Source of the DNA: Thalassomonas sp. RHCl1
GTDB taxonomy: Bacteria; Pseudomonadota; Gammaproteobacteria; Enterobacterales; Alteromonadaceae
Reading direction: 5' to 3'
DNA: 64,000 nt
Assembly (NCBI RefSeq): GCF_947387555.1
Contig: NZ_CANDNZ010000005.1
Span: 124,001 to 188,000, forward strand
Both the position numbers and the translations under genes were made by a program. Below the pieces are notes generated by a model. That model worked only from the letters and a program-made list of their open reading frames with translations. It was not told the DNA's origin and did no database searches. The stretch's first letter is position 1, and each line of letters begins with the position of its first letter. Positions 1 to 7,859 of the stretch are shown piece after piece.

Positions 1-914
1 ACCTTAAGCATTTCATTAACATCGCCTGAGCGCTCGGCTTTATTCAGCGCCAGGCCTTTTTTCAGGGTCAGCCAGTAATAAAAATTGATATGTTTAGGTT
101 TAACTAAGGGAATTTTCTTGGGATCAACCTTATTGGCGGCAACCCGTTGATACGGATGTTTGCCCGTCAACAGTTCATAGATAATACAGGAAAAGGCATA
201 AATATCATCGGCAATACAAGGCGGCTCTCCCTCCAGTTGTTCCAGGCTGGCATAAGCCGGGGTATAACCGCTATGAGGGGTAGTATGTTGCTTATCCGGC
301 ATGGCATATTGATCAACATTTAACTGCATTGCCCGGGCAACGCCAAAGTCGAACACTTTAATATCTCCCCCCCGGGTCAGGATGATATTGGAAGGTTTTA
401 AATCGGTATGCACTATGCCGACTTTATGGGCATGAATTAACGCGGCGGCGATCTGCTGCAGTAATTTCAACACCCCTTTAAAAGGCAGACCTAAAGGTTT
501 AGAACGCTTAATCACCTGATCCAGCGGCTCACCGTCCAACCATTCCATCACCATAAAGTGATAATCACCGTCGGCATCGACATCGTATACCCGGATGATA
601 TTGGGATGCGAAAGTTGCTGGGTTTTTCTTGCCTCTTTGATCAGCAGTTGTTTGGCTTCGCTGCGCTGGCTAAATTCTTGTTGTAAGACTTTAATCGCAA
701 CATAAGGCTCATCTATGCCTTCGGCTTCAAGGTGCAAATCTTTAGCGCGATAAATATCGCTCATACCGCCATTACCGATTTGCGATTCGATCAGGTAGCG
801 ATTGTTAAAACATTTGCCCACCAAATTGATGTGCACTTGGGTTTTATTCGAGGTGATCCCGGCAACCAGGGTTTTATCATCGGCAACAGGGGTGCCCGGG
901 TTATGCTTTTCCAT
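1..914 (-). CDS. Serine/threonine protein kinase (C-terminus cut by window edge)
   Basis: Reading the minus strand from the ATG at 914 gives an open frame that runs off the left edge after about 304 residues. It has a Hanks-type kinase domain: a glycine loop (IGNGGMSDIYRA, near residue 44), the VAIKV lysine, a catalytic loop HTDLKPSN, the DFGVA magnesium motif, and an activation-segment end of the bacterial type (YASLEQLEG) followed by DDIYAFSCIIYELLTG. The arginine of the usual HRD is threonine, so this is a non-RD kinase, a class usually not controlled by activation-loop phosphorylation. About 35 residues precede the domain, with no signal peptide. An AAGGAAG ribosome site lies just upstream of the ATG. 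Substrate is unknown. The rest of the protein, often a sensor or a membrane-anchored region, lies outside the window. Confidence 0.93.
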   Translation of the reverse strand, partial: MEKHNPGTPVADDKTLVAGITSNKTQVHINLVGKCFNNRYLIESQIGNGGMSDIYRAKDLHLEAEGIDEPYVAIKVLQQEFSQRSEAKQLLIKEARKTQQLSHPNIIRVYDVDADGDYHFMVMEWLDGEPLDQVIKRSKPLGLPFKGVLKLLQQIAAALIHAHKVGIVHTDLKPSNIILTRGGDIKVFDFGVARAMQLNVDQYAMPDKQHTTPHSGYTPAYASLEQLEGEPPCIADDIYAFSCIIYELLTGKHPYQRVAANKVDPKKIPLVKPKHINFYYWLTLKKGLALNKAERSGDVNEMLK

Positions 915-1456
915 GTTTAATCACTTCCTTGTGTGGCTCGGCTTTGCTCACTGTTTGCTCTTTTTTTTAAAAACAGCTGAGCATTTTTTGAGCTAAATTA
1001 ACATTGGTCAATAACGGCTAAAATACCACCAACATTCTGCTCCTTTAATAAACAAAAAACAAGACAGGTGTTTATTTTATTGGTTATTTTTCAGATGATT
1101 TCCGGCATTTTTTCATGACAAACAAAAGAAACTTCGCCGGGTTCGCTGCTTGAATAAGCTTGATAGAAAAGCATAGACCAGCTAAATCACAATGCCATTT
1201 TTACCTGCACTTATTCTGTGACCTTTTTAGCGGTAATTTTTTAATCCGCTTATTGCAAGCAAAACCAATACAGACGATAATACCCGCTTAAGGGGTTAAA
1301 TTTATTATCATTATAAGCAGGTCTATGCTTTTCATTTGATAGTCATTTTTAACCCGATCACATAATAGTAAGTATCAACGCTCGCAGGCTCCCTGCGCTA
1401 TTGTGACAATGAAACTCAAGTAGTGAGTAGGCTGTAACTTATAAATGGAACACTAA
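915..1456. other. Intergenic region between divergent kinase and ABC_sub_bind genes
   Basis: This 542-nt A+T-rich stretch must hold the promoters of both flanking genes. I see no supportable gene. A short hairpin (CGCAGG-CTC-CCTGCG, 1383-1397) lies 60 nt before the GTG start of the downstream gene. A Fur-like sequence sits at about 1299-1317. Confidence 0.6.
1299..1317. promoter_or_regulatory. Possible Fur-box-like sequence
   Basis: The segment holding TTATTATCATTATAAG matches about 13 of 19 positions of the classical palindromic Fur consensus by eye, with the right half (ATCATTAT) almost perfect and the left half weak. It lies about 140 nt before the ABC_sub_bind gene. A+T-rich intergenic DNA gives such matches by chance, so this is only suggestive of iron control. 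Confidence 0.25.
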
Positions 1457-2359
1457 GTGAAGTGGATTCATCGCGCTAAATTTTTAACCTTGCTTTTGCT
1501 CGCCTGTTGCTTTTTCAGCCAGGCAGAGTCACTCACTGTGGTTTACCCTGAAGTCAAAGCGCCCTATGACAAAATATTCCAGCAAATCACCCGGGGCATA
1601 GCCGAAGAAGCACAGGAAGAAATCCTGGAAATCAAGCTGTCGCATAAGTTCGATCCCGATGATGCGGCAGATAAAATCACCACGGATAAAGTGATCGCTT
1701 TAGGCAAACGCGGCTTGCAGGTTGCCCGGAAAATCTATAAGGACAAACCTGTCGTCGTCGGCGCGCTACCGATCAGACCCAATGGCATCTCCGGAGTGAG
1801 TTTAACCGCAGATCCCGATGAGCTATTTGATTATTTGCATGAACTTGCCCCGGAAATCACTAAAGTCACGGTTTTATATACGCCGGCTTCCGCCTGGGTC
1901 ATAGATGATGCCAGGGAAAAGGCTAAAGCCAAGGGACTGAGTTTAAATGGCATCAAGGTTGAAAATATCCGGGAAGCGGTAAAAGCCTATGACAGAATTT
2001 TTGCCCGGGAAGATTTGACCAAAACCGCCATCTGGCTGCCGTTAGATCCCATTACCGCCAACGATAAAATTATCGTACCTGTGATCCTGGAAAAAGCCTG
2101 GAGCAATAAAATTGTCGTCTTCTCCAGCAAGCCCAACCATGCCAAACGCGGTGCGTTATTTTCCGCCATTCCCAATAATGAGTTGTTAGGACGCCAGTTA
2201 GTGCGCCTGGTAGAGAAAATCAGCGCACAACCGCTGCCGTCGATAGTTAACCCCCTAAAAACCGTTAAGCTGGCGGTAAACCTGAGAACCGCGGCGCATT
2301 TGGGTTATGAATATGGCTCAGGAAAACGTTCCGGATTCGCGTTAACTTTCCCCAAGTAA
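1457..2359 (+). CDS. Periplasmic ABC_sub_bind family protein
   Basis: The 300-residue product has an N-terminal signal peptide (KFLTLLLLACCFFSQAES) and a two-lobed periplasmic-binding fold of the ABC_sub_bind type (PF04392): an early segment on a remaining-function (VIALGKRGLQVARKI), a central VTVLYTPASAWVIDDAREKAKAKG, and a late IVVFSSKPNHAKRGALFSAIPNNELLGRQLVRLV. Synthesis probably starts at the GTG at 1457, which has GGAA 6 nt upstream; the nearby ATG at 1445 meets a stop at once. The sensor kinase gene follows after 47 nt on the same strand, so the pair is probably one operon in which this protein loads a ligand for the kinase or acts as its periplasmic sensor. No permease or ATPase gene accompanies it, which argues for sensing rather than transport. 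The ligand cannot be told from sequence. Confidence 0.85.
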   Translation: MKWIHRAKFLTLLLLACCFFSQAESLTVVYPEVKAPYDKIFQQITRGIAEEAQEEILEIKLSHKFDPDDAADKITTDKVIALGKRGLQVARKIYKDKPVVVGALPIRPNGISGVSLTADPDELFDYLHELAPEITKVTVLYTPASAWVIDDAREKAKAKGLSLNGIKVENIREAVKAYDRIFAREDLTKTAIWLPLDPITANDKIIVPVILEKAWSNKIVVFSSKPNHAKRGALFSAIPNNELLGRQLVRLVEKISAQPLPSIVNPLKTVKLAVNLRTAAHLGYEYGSGKRSGFALTFPK

Positions 2360-2406
2360 TGATGTTTTTACCGATATTGAGATGTAGATAAAGTTGTAGA
2401 TGTAGC

Positions 2407-3978
2407 ATGAGCCAAAAGAATCAAACAAAGTCTATTGCCAACAAAAGCATTAAAAGCCTGGTTATCAGCTTTATGGTGATCAGTATTACCTTAATGACCA
2501 TAGCCATGGGGATAGTAACGGCAATCGGTGTTAACCAGCAATCCAGGGATCTGATGTTAAATAACGCTTTCCAGATCACCGAAGGGCTGGCAAAACAGGC
2601 GGTATTTTCTATTCTTTCCGGCTCGAATCAAAATGCCCACGATGCCATGAAACAGGTCCAGGGCTTTCAATCGGTATTGGCTTCAAGTTTATTGCTTGAA
2701 GATCAAAGTGTGTTTTTAACCATGGGCAGCTACCCGGATCATTTTAATGTCACCCTGGACGCCGTCGATCAAACCTCCGTTATCGTCGAAACCAATAATT
2801 ACTGGCTGATCCGCACCCCGGTAGAAGTGATCGCCGAACTCGGCTCGGATGAAGAAAGTGAATTTGAGCTCGAAAGCATCTCCCTTGAAGAGCAGGTCAT
2901 AGGTTATGCCGAGGTGATTTACAGCAAGGAGAACCTGAGCCAGGCGCAAAACCAGGTCGCTATGCTGATCACTATCGTCGGCAGCATTTCCGTGGTTTTG
3001 CTCAGCCTGATCCTCCATACCGGTTTGCAAAAATTATTTAAACCTTTGGGCCAGCTGGCGCAAACCATGCAGCAGGCGAAAAAAACCGGCGAGCATCTGT
3101 TGGCACAAGTTTACGGCGCCAAAGAAATCCGTAATATGGCCAGCTCCTATAACAGCATGATGAAAGTGCTCGACAGCCAGGAAGATGATTTAAAAGAGCA
3201 CAGGGATCAGCTGGAAAAAGAGGTGGCAGTGCGCACCCGCGAGCTGGTACAGGCAAGAGACTCAGCCTTGACCGCCAGCCGCCATAAATCGGAATTTATG
3301 GCCAATATGAGTCATGAATTGCGCACCCCTATTCAGTCGATTATCGGCTATGGCGAACTGGTCACGGAAGAACTTGAACTTGAGGGCAACTTTGACTTGA
3401 TCGACGATATGGATAAGATCGCCAAAAACTCACAGCGCCTGTTGCTGATGATCAACAGCCTGCTTGATCTTGCAAAAATTGAAGCCGGCCGGGTGGAAGT
3501 CAACAATATCGAAATTACGGTAGATGAATTAAAAGCCAACCTTACCGATACCATAGTGCCGCTGGCGCAAAGAAATAATAATGAATTTACCATCAAGCAG
3601 CTCAGTAATATCAAGCTGTTATATCTTGATAAAGAAAAGCTTGAACAGACACTGCTAAACTTACTCAGCAATGCCTGTAAGTTTACCGAAAACGGCCAGG
3701 TTACCCTGACCATCTACAACGATAACCAGCAGATCTATTTTGACATAGTCGATACCGGTATCGGTTTAAGCAAAGAGCAGCAAAAATATATTTTTGACGA
3801 GTTCCGCCAGGTGGATGCCAGCCAGTCACGTAAGTTCAGCGGCACCGGCTTGGGTCTGGCAATCTCCAAACGTTTTATCGAAATGATGCAGGGACGGATC
3901 ACTGTGGTGAGCGAGCTCGAACAAGGAGCCAGATTTACCGTGGCGCTGCCGCTGCAACGCCTGCTATCTCACGGTTAA
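2407..3978 (+). CDS. Membrane sensor histidine kinase with HAMP domain
   Basis: The product has 523 residues. A first membrane helix lies near residues 17-40, a periplasmic sensor segment of about 140 residues follows, and a second helix is near 180-204. Then come HAMP (about 206-258), a short coiled coil, the HisKA box with the phosphoacceptor in NMSHELRTPI (His at about 303), and an HATPase domain with the N box (NLLSNACKF), DTGIGL and GTGLGLAISKRF. There is no receiver or output domain, so the partner regulator must be separate. The REC-REC-PAS-GGDEF-EAL protein at 9.8-12.3 kb, whose second receiver is canonical, is a plausible partner by proximity only. The gene follows the ABC_sub_bind gene by 47 nt and its stop overlaps that of the convergent citrate-synthase-fold gene by 3 nt. 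Confidence 0.92.
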   Translation: MSQKNQTKSIANKSIKSLVISFMVISITLMTIAMGIVTAIGVNQQSRDLMLNNAFQITEGLAKQAVFSILSGSNQNAHDAMKQVQGFQSVLASSLLLEDQSVFLTMGSYPDHFNVTLDAVDQTSVIVETNNYWLIRTPVEVIAELGSDEESEFELESISLEEQVIGYAEVIYSKENLSQAQNQVAMLITIVGSISVVLLSLILHTGLQKLFKPLGQLAQTMQQAKKTGEHLLAQVYGAKEIRNMASSYNSMMKVLDSQEDDLKEHRDQLEKEVAVRTRELVQARDSALTASRHKSEFMANMSHELRTPIQSIIGYGELVTEELELEGNFDLIDDMDKIAKNSQRLLLMINSLLDLAKIEAGRVEVNNIEITVDELKANLTDTIVPLAQRNNNEFTIKQLSNIKLLYLDKEKLEQTLLNLLSNACKFTENGQVTLTIYNDNQQIYFDIVDTGIGLSKEQQKYIFDEFRQVDASQSRKFSGTGLGLAISKRFIEMMQGRITVVSELEQGARFTVALPLQRLLSHG

Positions 3979-4787
3979 TCTTCTACCGGCCGGGGGGCAA
4001 CACCGGTATAACGGATGTCGGTGCATTTTAACGGCAAAAAAGAATTCGGGGATTGCTCTTCCATATCCCGGTAACAGGCCACAGCACCGCCTATTACCGC
4101 AAATGTTTTCAGCTTATAGCCTTCGTTCGGGGTAAAGCCCTGATCGAGTAAAAATGCCGAGGCATAACCGCCGCTGTTAATGGTCAGCGAAAAATGCTCA
4201 TCAAGATATTCGCTTAATTTTTTCGCAAAAGCCAGGTACTTGCCCTGGGGAATATTGAGTTTCTCCTGAAAGTCCTCATAAGGTTTTAACCTTTCATCAT
4301 CCTTGTCTATCGGACGGGCAAAACCGACAATAATAGGTTTGCCGTTTTTCATTCTGGCCCGGGCAATAATTTTTTCAAAACCACTGCCTTGTTCGTGCTC
4401 CTGATAAGCCTGTTGCAAGAAACTCATACAACTATAAGATGTCTGTCCTCCGCCATAGGCCCTGGAGTCCGCCGATAAAATAGCAGCACTGGCCGCAGCC
4501 ACCACAGAAGCATTGGTATCACCGGCATAAGCGCTGATTTGGTTACACCAGATGCGGCTATCGGGATAACTTACCCCCATAAAATTAACTTCAACCCAGT
4601 CGGCAACATTACGCGCCACCAGCTTGCCGGTTGCATTTAAAATATTAAGCTGCATTAAAGAAACTTTGCCCATCAGCTCATTCATCAATGAATGTCCCTG
4701 GCAATTAACATCTCCGCCGCCCTGCCAGTGTCCTACCCGGCTAAAAATCTGATTATTGCGCTTATCCCAGTACTCGGTATTACTCAT
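3975..4787 (-). CDS. Citrate-synthase-fold protein, second of tandem pair, catalytic residues apparently lost
   Basis: The 270-residue product aligns by eye with the citrate synthase/citryl-CoA lyase fold. SAAILSADSRAYGGGQT sits where citrate synthases have the GPLHGGANE histidine loop. GFARPIDKDDERL replaces GFGHRVYKDPDPR. A late segment, VIGGAVACYRDMEEQ, matches the usual R..GW.AH..EQ helix. Both catalytic histidines and the aspartate of NVDFYSG (here NSGGYAS) are therefore missing. The start is set at the ATG at 4787, which overlaps the end of the upstream paralogue by 8 nt (ATGAGTAA); an upstream extension to 4883 would overlap it by 100 nt and lacks similarity. Tight coupling suggests a 1:1 heteromer with that paralogue. 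Function is unknown; a divergent acyl-CoA enzyme or a non-catalytic binding protein are both possible. Confidence 0.75.
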   Translation of the reverse strand: MSNTEYWDKRNNQIFSRVGHWQGGGDVNCQGHSLMNELMGKVSLMQLNILNATGKLVARNVADWVEVNFMGVSYPDSRIWCNQISAYAGDTNASVVAAASAAILSADSRAYGGGQTSYSCMSFLQQAYQEHEQGSGFEKIIARARMKNGKPIIVGFARPIDKDDERLKPYEDFQEKLNIPQGKYLAFAKKLSEYLDEHFSLTINSGGYASAFLLDQGFTPNEGYKLKTFAVIGGAVACYRDMEEQSPNSFLPLKCTDIRYTGVAPRPVED

Positions 4788-5637
4788 CGGTTTTCGCTTT
4801 CTCTGTGTCAATCTCAGGGGCATAGATATGCTGTTCATCACTAAGCATAGGAATTGCCGTGATCGGTTTATGGGTTTGCTCAACCCCGTGGGCTAAAATG
4901 CCCGGTGCGCACAGCAGCTGGAACAAACCGCAACCCTGACGGGGGGAAATACCCAGCTGACAAAATACCGTGGCGGCAATACCGGTTTTAAGCCAACCCA
5001 TCTCATGAGCTTTTAAAGCCTCAACAATCGCCTGCCCGAAGGCAATAAAACCTGAATCAGATTCTACGTCATTAAAAATCTGGATTGCCAGACTTGCTGC
5101 AAATGCATCGATAGCGCCATAACTGTTGCCAAATCCGGGGATAAGGTGGAACTCTCCCTGGGTAGTTTGATGCTGGCTTGTTTCGAGTAATCTCCTCACC
5201 AGCTCTTTCGCCGATTTATCCTGGTTTTCCTGCAGAAAAACCATCGCCTGTTCAACTTCTTTGGCGCCATTGGATTTTCCCCCTAACACCGACAAACCAA
5301 CAGGCAACAAATGTTCGACATTGGCTTTACTGACACCGGCAACCATAGCGGCTTTTACCGCGGGATGCCTTGGCCCGGGATTGATCAAGCCCACCATCAG
5401 CTGTTCTAATAATTTCACCTTATCCGCAGATGGCAACTCTCCGGTAAAGAGCAACAACAAGGTTTCAACAAAAGACTTTTTAGCCATTAACTCCAGCACA
5501 TCATAACCGTGTAAATAAGCCGCTTTGGTGATATACGGATTATGCTCACTGGGCTGCTCTAATAAAATATCGGTTTGTGCTTTATCGGCGTAAACAAAAT
5601 CTTTTTTTTCCTGCCTTTTTTTTTCGGCGTCTGTCAT
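4780..5637 (-). CDS. Citrate-synthase-fold protein, first of tandem pair, catalytic residues apparently lost
   Basis: The 285-residue product shows the helical layout of the citrate synthase/citryl-CoA lyase family. An N-terminal part resembles the small lyase-like members (GYDVLELMAKKSFVETLLLL then FTGELPSADKVKLLEQLM). SVLGGKSNGAKEVEQAM replaces the GPLHGGANE loop. LIPGFGNSYGAIDAF stands where GFGHRVYK is expected, with the histidine replaced by asparagine. The C-terminal region LGISPRQGCGLFQLL then ILAHGVEQ keeps the family pattern. The catalytic triad (His, His, Asp) is not visible. The ATG at 5637 shares one base with the stop of the TonB receptor gene upstream, so the genes are translationally coupled. 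Its place in a receptor/ThDP-enzyme series points to small-molecule metabolism, but the reaction is unknown. Confidence 0.77.
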   Translation of the reverse strand: MTDAEKKRQEKKDFVYADKAQTDILLEQPSEHNPYITKAAYLHGYDVLELMAKKSFVETLLLLFTGELPSADKVKLLEQLMVGLINPGPRHPAVKAAMVAGVSKANVEHLLPVGLSVLGGKSNGAKEVEQAMVFLQENQDKSAKELVRRLLETSQHQTTQGEFHLIPGFGNSYGAIDAFAASLAIQIFNDVESDSGFIAFGQAIVEALKAHEMGWLKTGIAATVFCQLGISPRQGCGLFQLLCAPGILAHGVEQTHKPITAIPMLSDEQHIYAPEIDTEKAKTDE

Positions 5638-7754
5638 CAGAAATAAACCCTCATTTCACCCAGCCAGGTACGTCCAGACAAAGGCAAGTCATCGGGAAGG
5701 TTCACCGTCTGCCCGTTATTTAACGAAGGCTCACGGGCGTCCTGATCAAAAACATTTTTTACGATCAAGGCAAACTCCAGATCTTTATCACTTGGTTGCC
5801 AGCGCAAAGTCATATCGGTGAGCACATAATCATCGAGGCTGCTGCGCATATCCTGTTCATCCCTTTTACGGTCCCTGACCCAGTTATTGCGCATATGAGC
5901 TCTGAATTCATCGGAGATCTTCCAGTCCAGCTGCAGGTAAAACTGACTTTGCGGTACAAAGGCGACATCACTGTCGGTTAAGTCATTGGTGGCTTTGGAC
6001 CAGACAAAATTACTGGCCAGTTTCAGCTGCTTATTGATTTGCCAGTTAACTTCAATTTCCGCGCCGTAACCTTCCTGCTCACCATAGTTTTGTGCGGTTT
6101 TGGAATTGGCGCCAACATCCGGCACAAACTGGATAATATCACTCCATTTATAACGATAAAAACTCCATACCGTACCAAAGCCGGACTGGGGGTGATAATC
6201 AAACGCCAATTCCACCGTTTCCATTTCTTCTGGCTGTAAATCGGGATTTCCCAGGGTAACCGGGTTATTGATATTACCGGTTTCGGCAAATGAAGGAGCC
6301 CTAAATGCCTTACCATACAAGAGTTTGGTCGATAGGTTTAAGCTGGTTGACCATACCAGGGCCAGCCTGGGGTTGGTGGTGTTACCAAAGTCGGTATAAT
6401 CATCAAAACGCACCCCGGCCGTTAATTCCCAGTCATTGGCAAAGTTCCAGATATCCTGGATAAAAGCGTAATGATTCTCCCGGTCGGTTTCCTTTAAAAA
6501 CACATAATCGGTATCAGAAACATCAACCACAGGACTGCCCGGCGGCAGCAGATTGCCATCCGGCCCCCTGGAAAAGTTTTTCGACTCTTTAACCTTGTAT
6601 AAATCGCCCAAATGATAACCCAGGCCAAAACGCAAGGTATGGTTTTCTATGCCGGTATATAAACCGGCGGCATTAAACCGGGTATGACGTTCAAATACTT
6701 CCGGATTACCGATAAAACCGTCGGGATAAAGGGTACCGCCGATCACCGCACCGGCAGGATAAATAGTGTAGTTATTTTTGATATCTTGCGAGGTGGTAAA
6801 ATAACTGCCTTGTACATCCAGGGTAAAACTCTCCGTTAACGCCTTCTTGTAGTTAACATCAAGATTCCAGCGCTCGCTGGCCTTATTGGCCTCGGGATCT
6901 AACGCTTCAGCCAGGCCTGCACCTATGCCGCCATTGGTTCTTCTTTGCAAACCACCGCGCACGGTCCAGTCCTGATATTTTATCTCACCGCGAAAGTCCA
7001 GGTTTTCCGTACCTAAGCTCAACTGCCCCGGGGCATGAGAGGCATTGGTGCCGGTAGCATTATCAATCCTGGTTTGGGTATCCGAGGCAATGGTTTTATC
7101 CGAACCGTCAGTTTTATGGTATTCCAGGGTTAAGGAGTATTCCAGTGACTCCAGCTTGTCGGCGACGGCCAACCAATAATCCTGGGTAGATTGTTTGCCG
7201 GCCCGGGCAGCAATTTCATTTTGCTTAATATCATCGGCATTTTTAATGACGATATTGATGACACCGGAAAAGGCATCCGCGCCGTATACCGCGGAGCCCG
7301 GACCACGGATCACTTCGATTCGGGCAATGGCTTCCACCGGCATGCCCAACCAGTTTTGGTTGCGGTTACCCAAAAAGGTATTGGTTATAGGCACGCCGTT
7401 TATCAGCATGAGTACCTGGGGATTATAAATACTGTGGACACCACGAAAGGTATAAATAGGCAGATAGCTGTTGGCTAAACGGGTGACATGCAAACCGGGT
7501 ACGGTTTCCAGGACATCGTCAATATCAGTCGCCCCCATGTTTTTGATCTGCTCTGCGGTATAAACACTGGCAATGGCCGGTGCTTTATAGATCTGGGTCT
7601 TGATGCCGGTGGCAATTTCCACCATCTCTTCACTGCCGTAAAAGTCATCAAAAAACTCATCATCGGCAGAGAATTCATCGGCGGTGTACAATTCAGCCGA
7701 TACAGGAACCGCTAACGCGCATAATACAACAAGAGAGACTGTTTTTCTTATCAT
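5637..7754 (-). CDS. TonB-dependent outer-membrane receptor
   Basis: The 705-residue product starts with a signal peptide (VSLVVLCALAVPVSA) and a strongly acidic segment (ADEFSADDEFFDDFYGSEE). A plug domain follows with SVYTAEQIKNMGATDIDDVLETVPG, a VLMLINGVP motif and IEVIRGPGSAVYGADAFSGVINIV. The rest is a long beta-barrel region that ends in aromatic Phe, as expected for BamA-dependent insertion. It resembles the iron-complex/colicin-receptor branch of TonB receptors. The substrate is not visible. It lies between the ThDP enzyme gene upstream (105-nt gap with a hairpin) and the citrate-synthase-fold pair downstream (1-nt overlap), so uptake by this receptor is probably tied to the pathway of those enzymes or is regulated with it. 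Confidence 0.93.
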   Translation of the reverse strand: MIRKTVSLVVLCALAVPVSAELYTADEFSADDEFFDDFYGSEEMVEIATGIKTQIYKAPAIASVYTAEQIKNMGATDIDDVLETVPGLHVTRLANSYLPIYTFRGVHSIYNPQVLMLINGVPITNTFLGNRNQNWLGMPVEAIARIEVIRGPGSAVYGADAFSGVINIVIKNADDIKQNEIAARAGKQSTQDYWLAVADKLESLEYSLTLEYHKTDGSDKTIASDTQTRIDNATGTNASHAPGQLSLGTENLDFRGEIKYQDWTVRGGLQRRTNGGIGAGLAEALDPEANKASERWNLDVNYKKALTESFTLDVQGSYFTTSQDIKNNYTIYPAGAVIGGTLYPDGFIGNPEVFERHTRFNAAGLYTGIENHTLRFGLGYHLGDLYKVKESKNFSRGPDGNLLPPGSPVVDVSDTDYVFLKETDRENHYAFIQDIWNFANDWELTAGVRFDDYTDFGNTTNPRLALVWSTSLNLSTKLLYGKAFRAPSFAETGNINNPVTLGNPDLQPEEMETVELAFDYHPQSGFGTVWSFYRYKWSDIIQFVPDVGANSKTAQNYGEQEGYGAEIEVNWQINKQLKLASNFVWSKATNDLTDSDVAFVPQSQFYLQLDWKISDEFRAHMRNNWVRDRKRDEQDMRSSLDDYVLTDMTLRWQPSDKDLEFALIVKNVFDQDAREPSLNNGQTVNLPDDLPLSGRTWLGEMRVYF

Positions 7755-7782
7755 TTTATTTATACCTTAAATACTATCTGTT

Positions 7783-7810
7783 CAACGTCAAAACGTGCTG
7801 TTTTGCGTTG
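7783..7810 (-). other. Hairpin between ThDP enzyme and TonB receptor genes
   Basis: CAACG-t-CAAAAC, a GTGCT loop, then GTTTTG-CGTTG form an 11-bp stem with one bulged base in the 105-nt gap. It has no T tract, so it is not a classical terminator. It could be an RNA stability or processing element that sets different expression of the two genes if they share a transcript. Confidence 0.45.
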
Positions 7811-7859
7811 ACTATTTCACTGTATAAAGTGATCCGGTATTTCCCCAAAATCAGGAGAT

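Noticed and set aside
3975-5637. Housekeeping citrate synthase split by a frameshift
   Set aside because: Each protein covers its own full-length-like fold with its own N- and C-terminal family features, and both lack the catalytic residues, so it is a paralogue pair instead of one broken gene.
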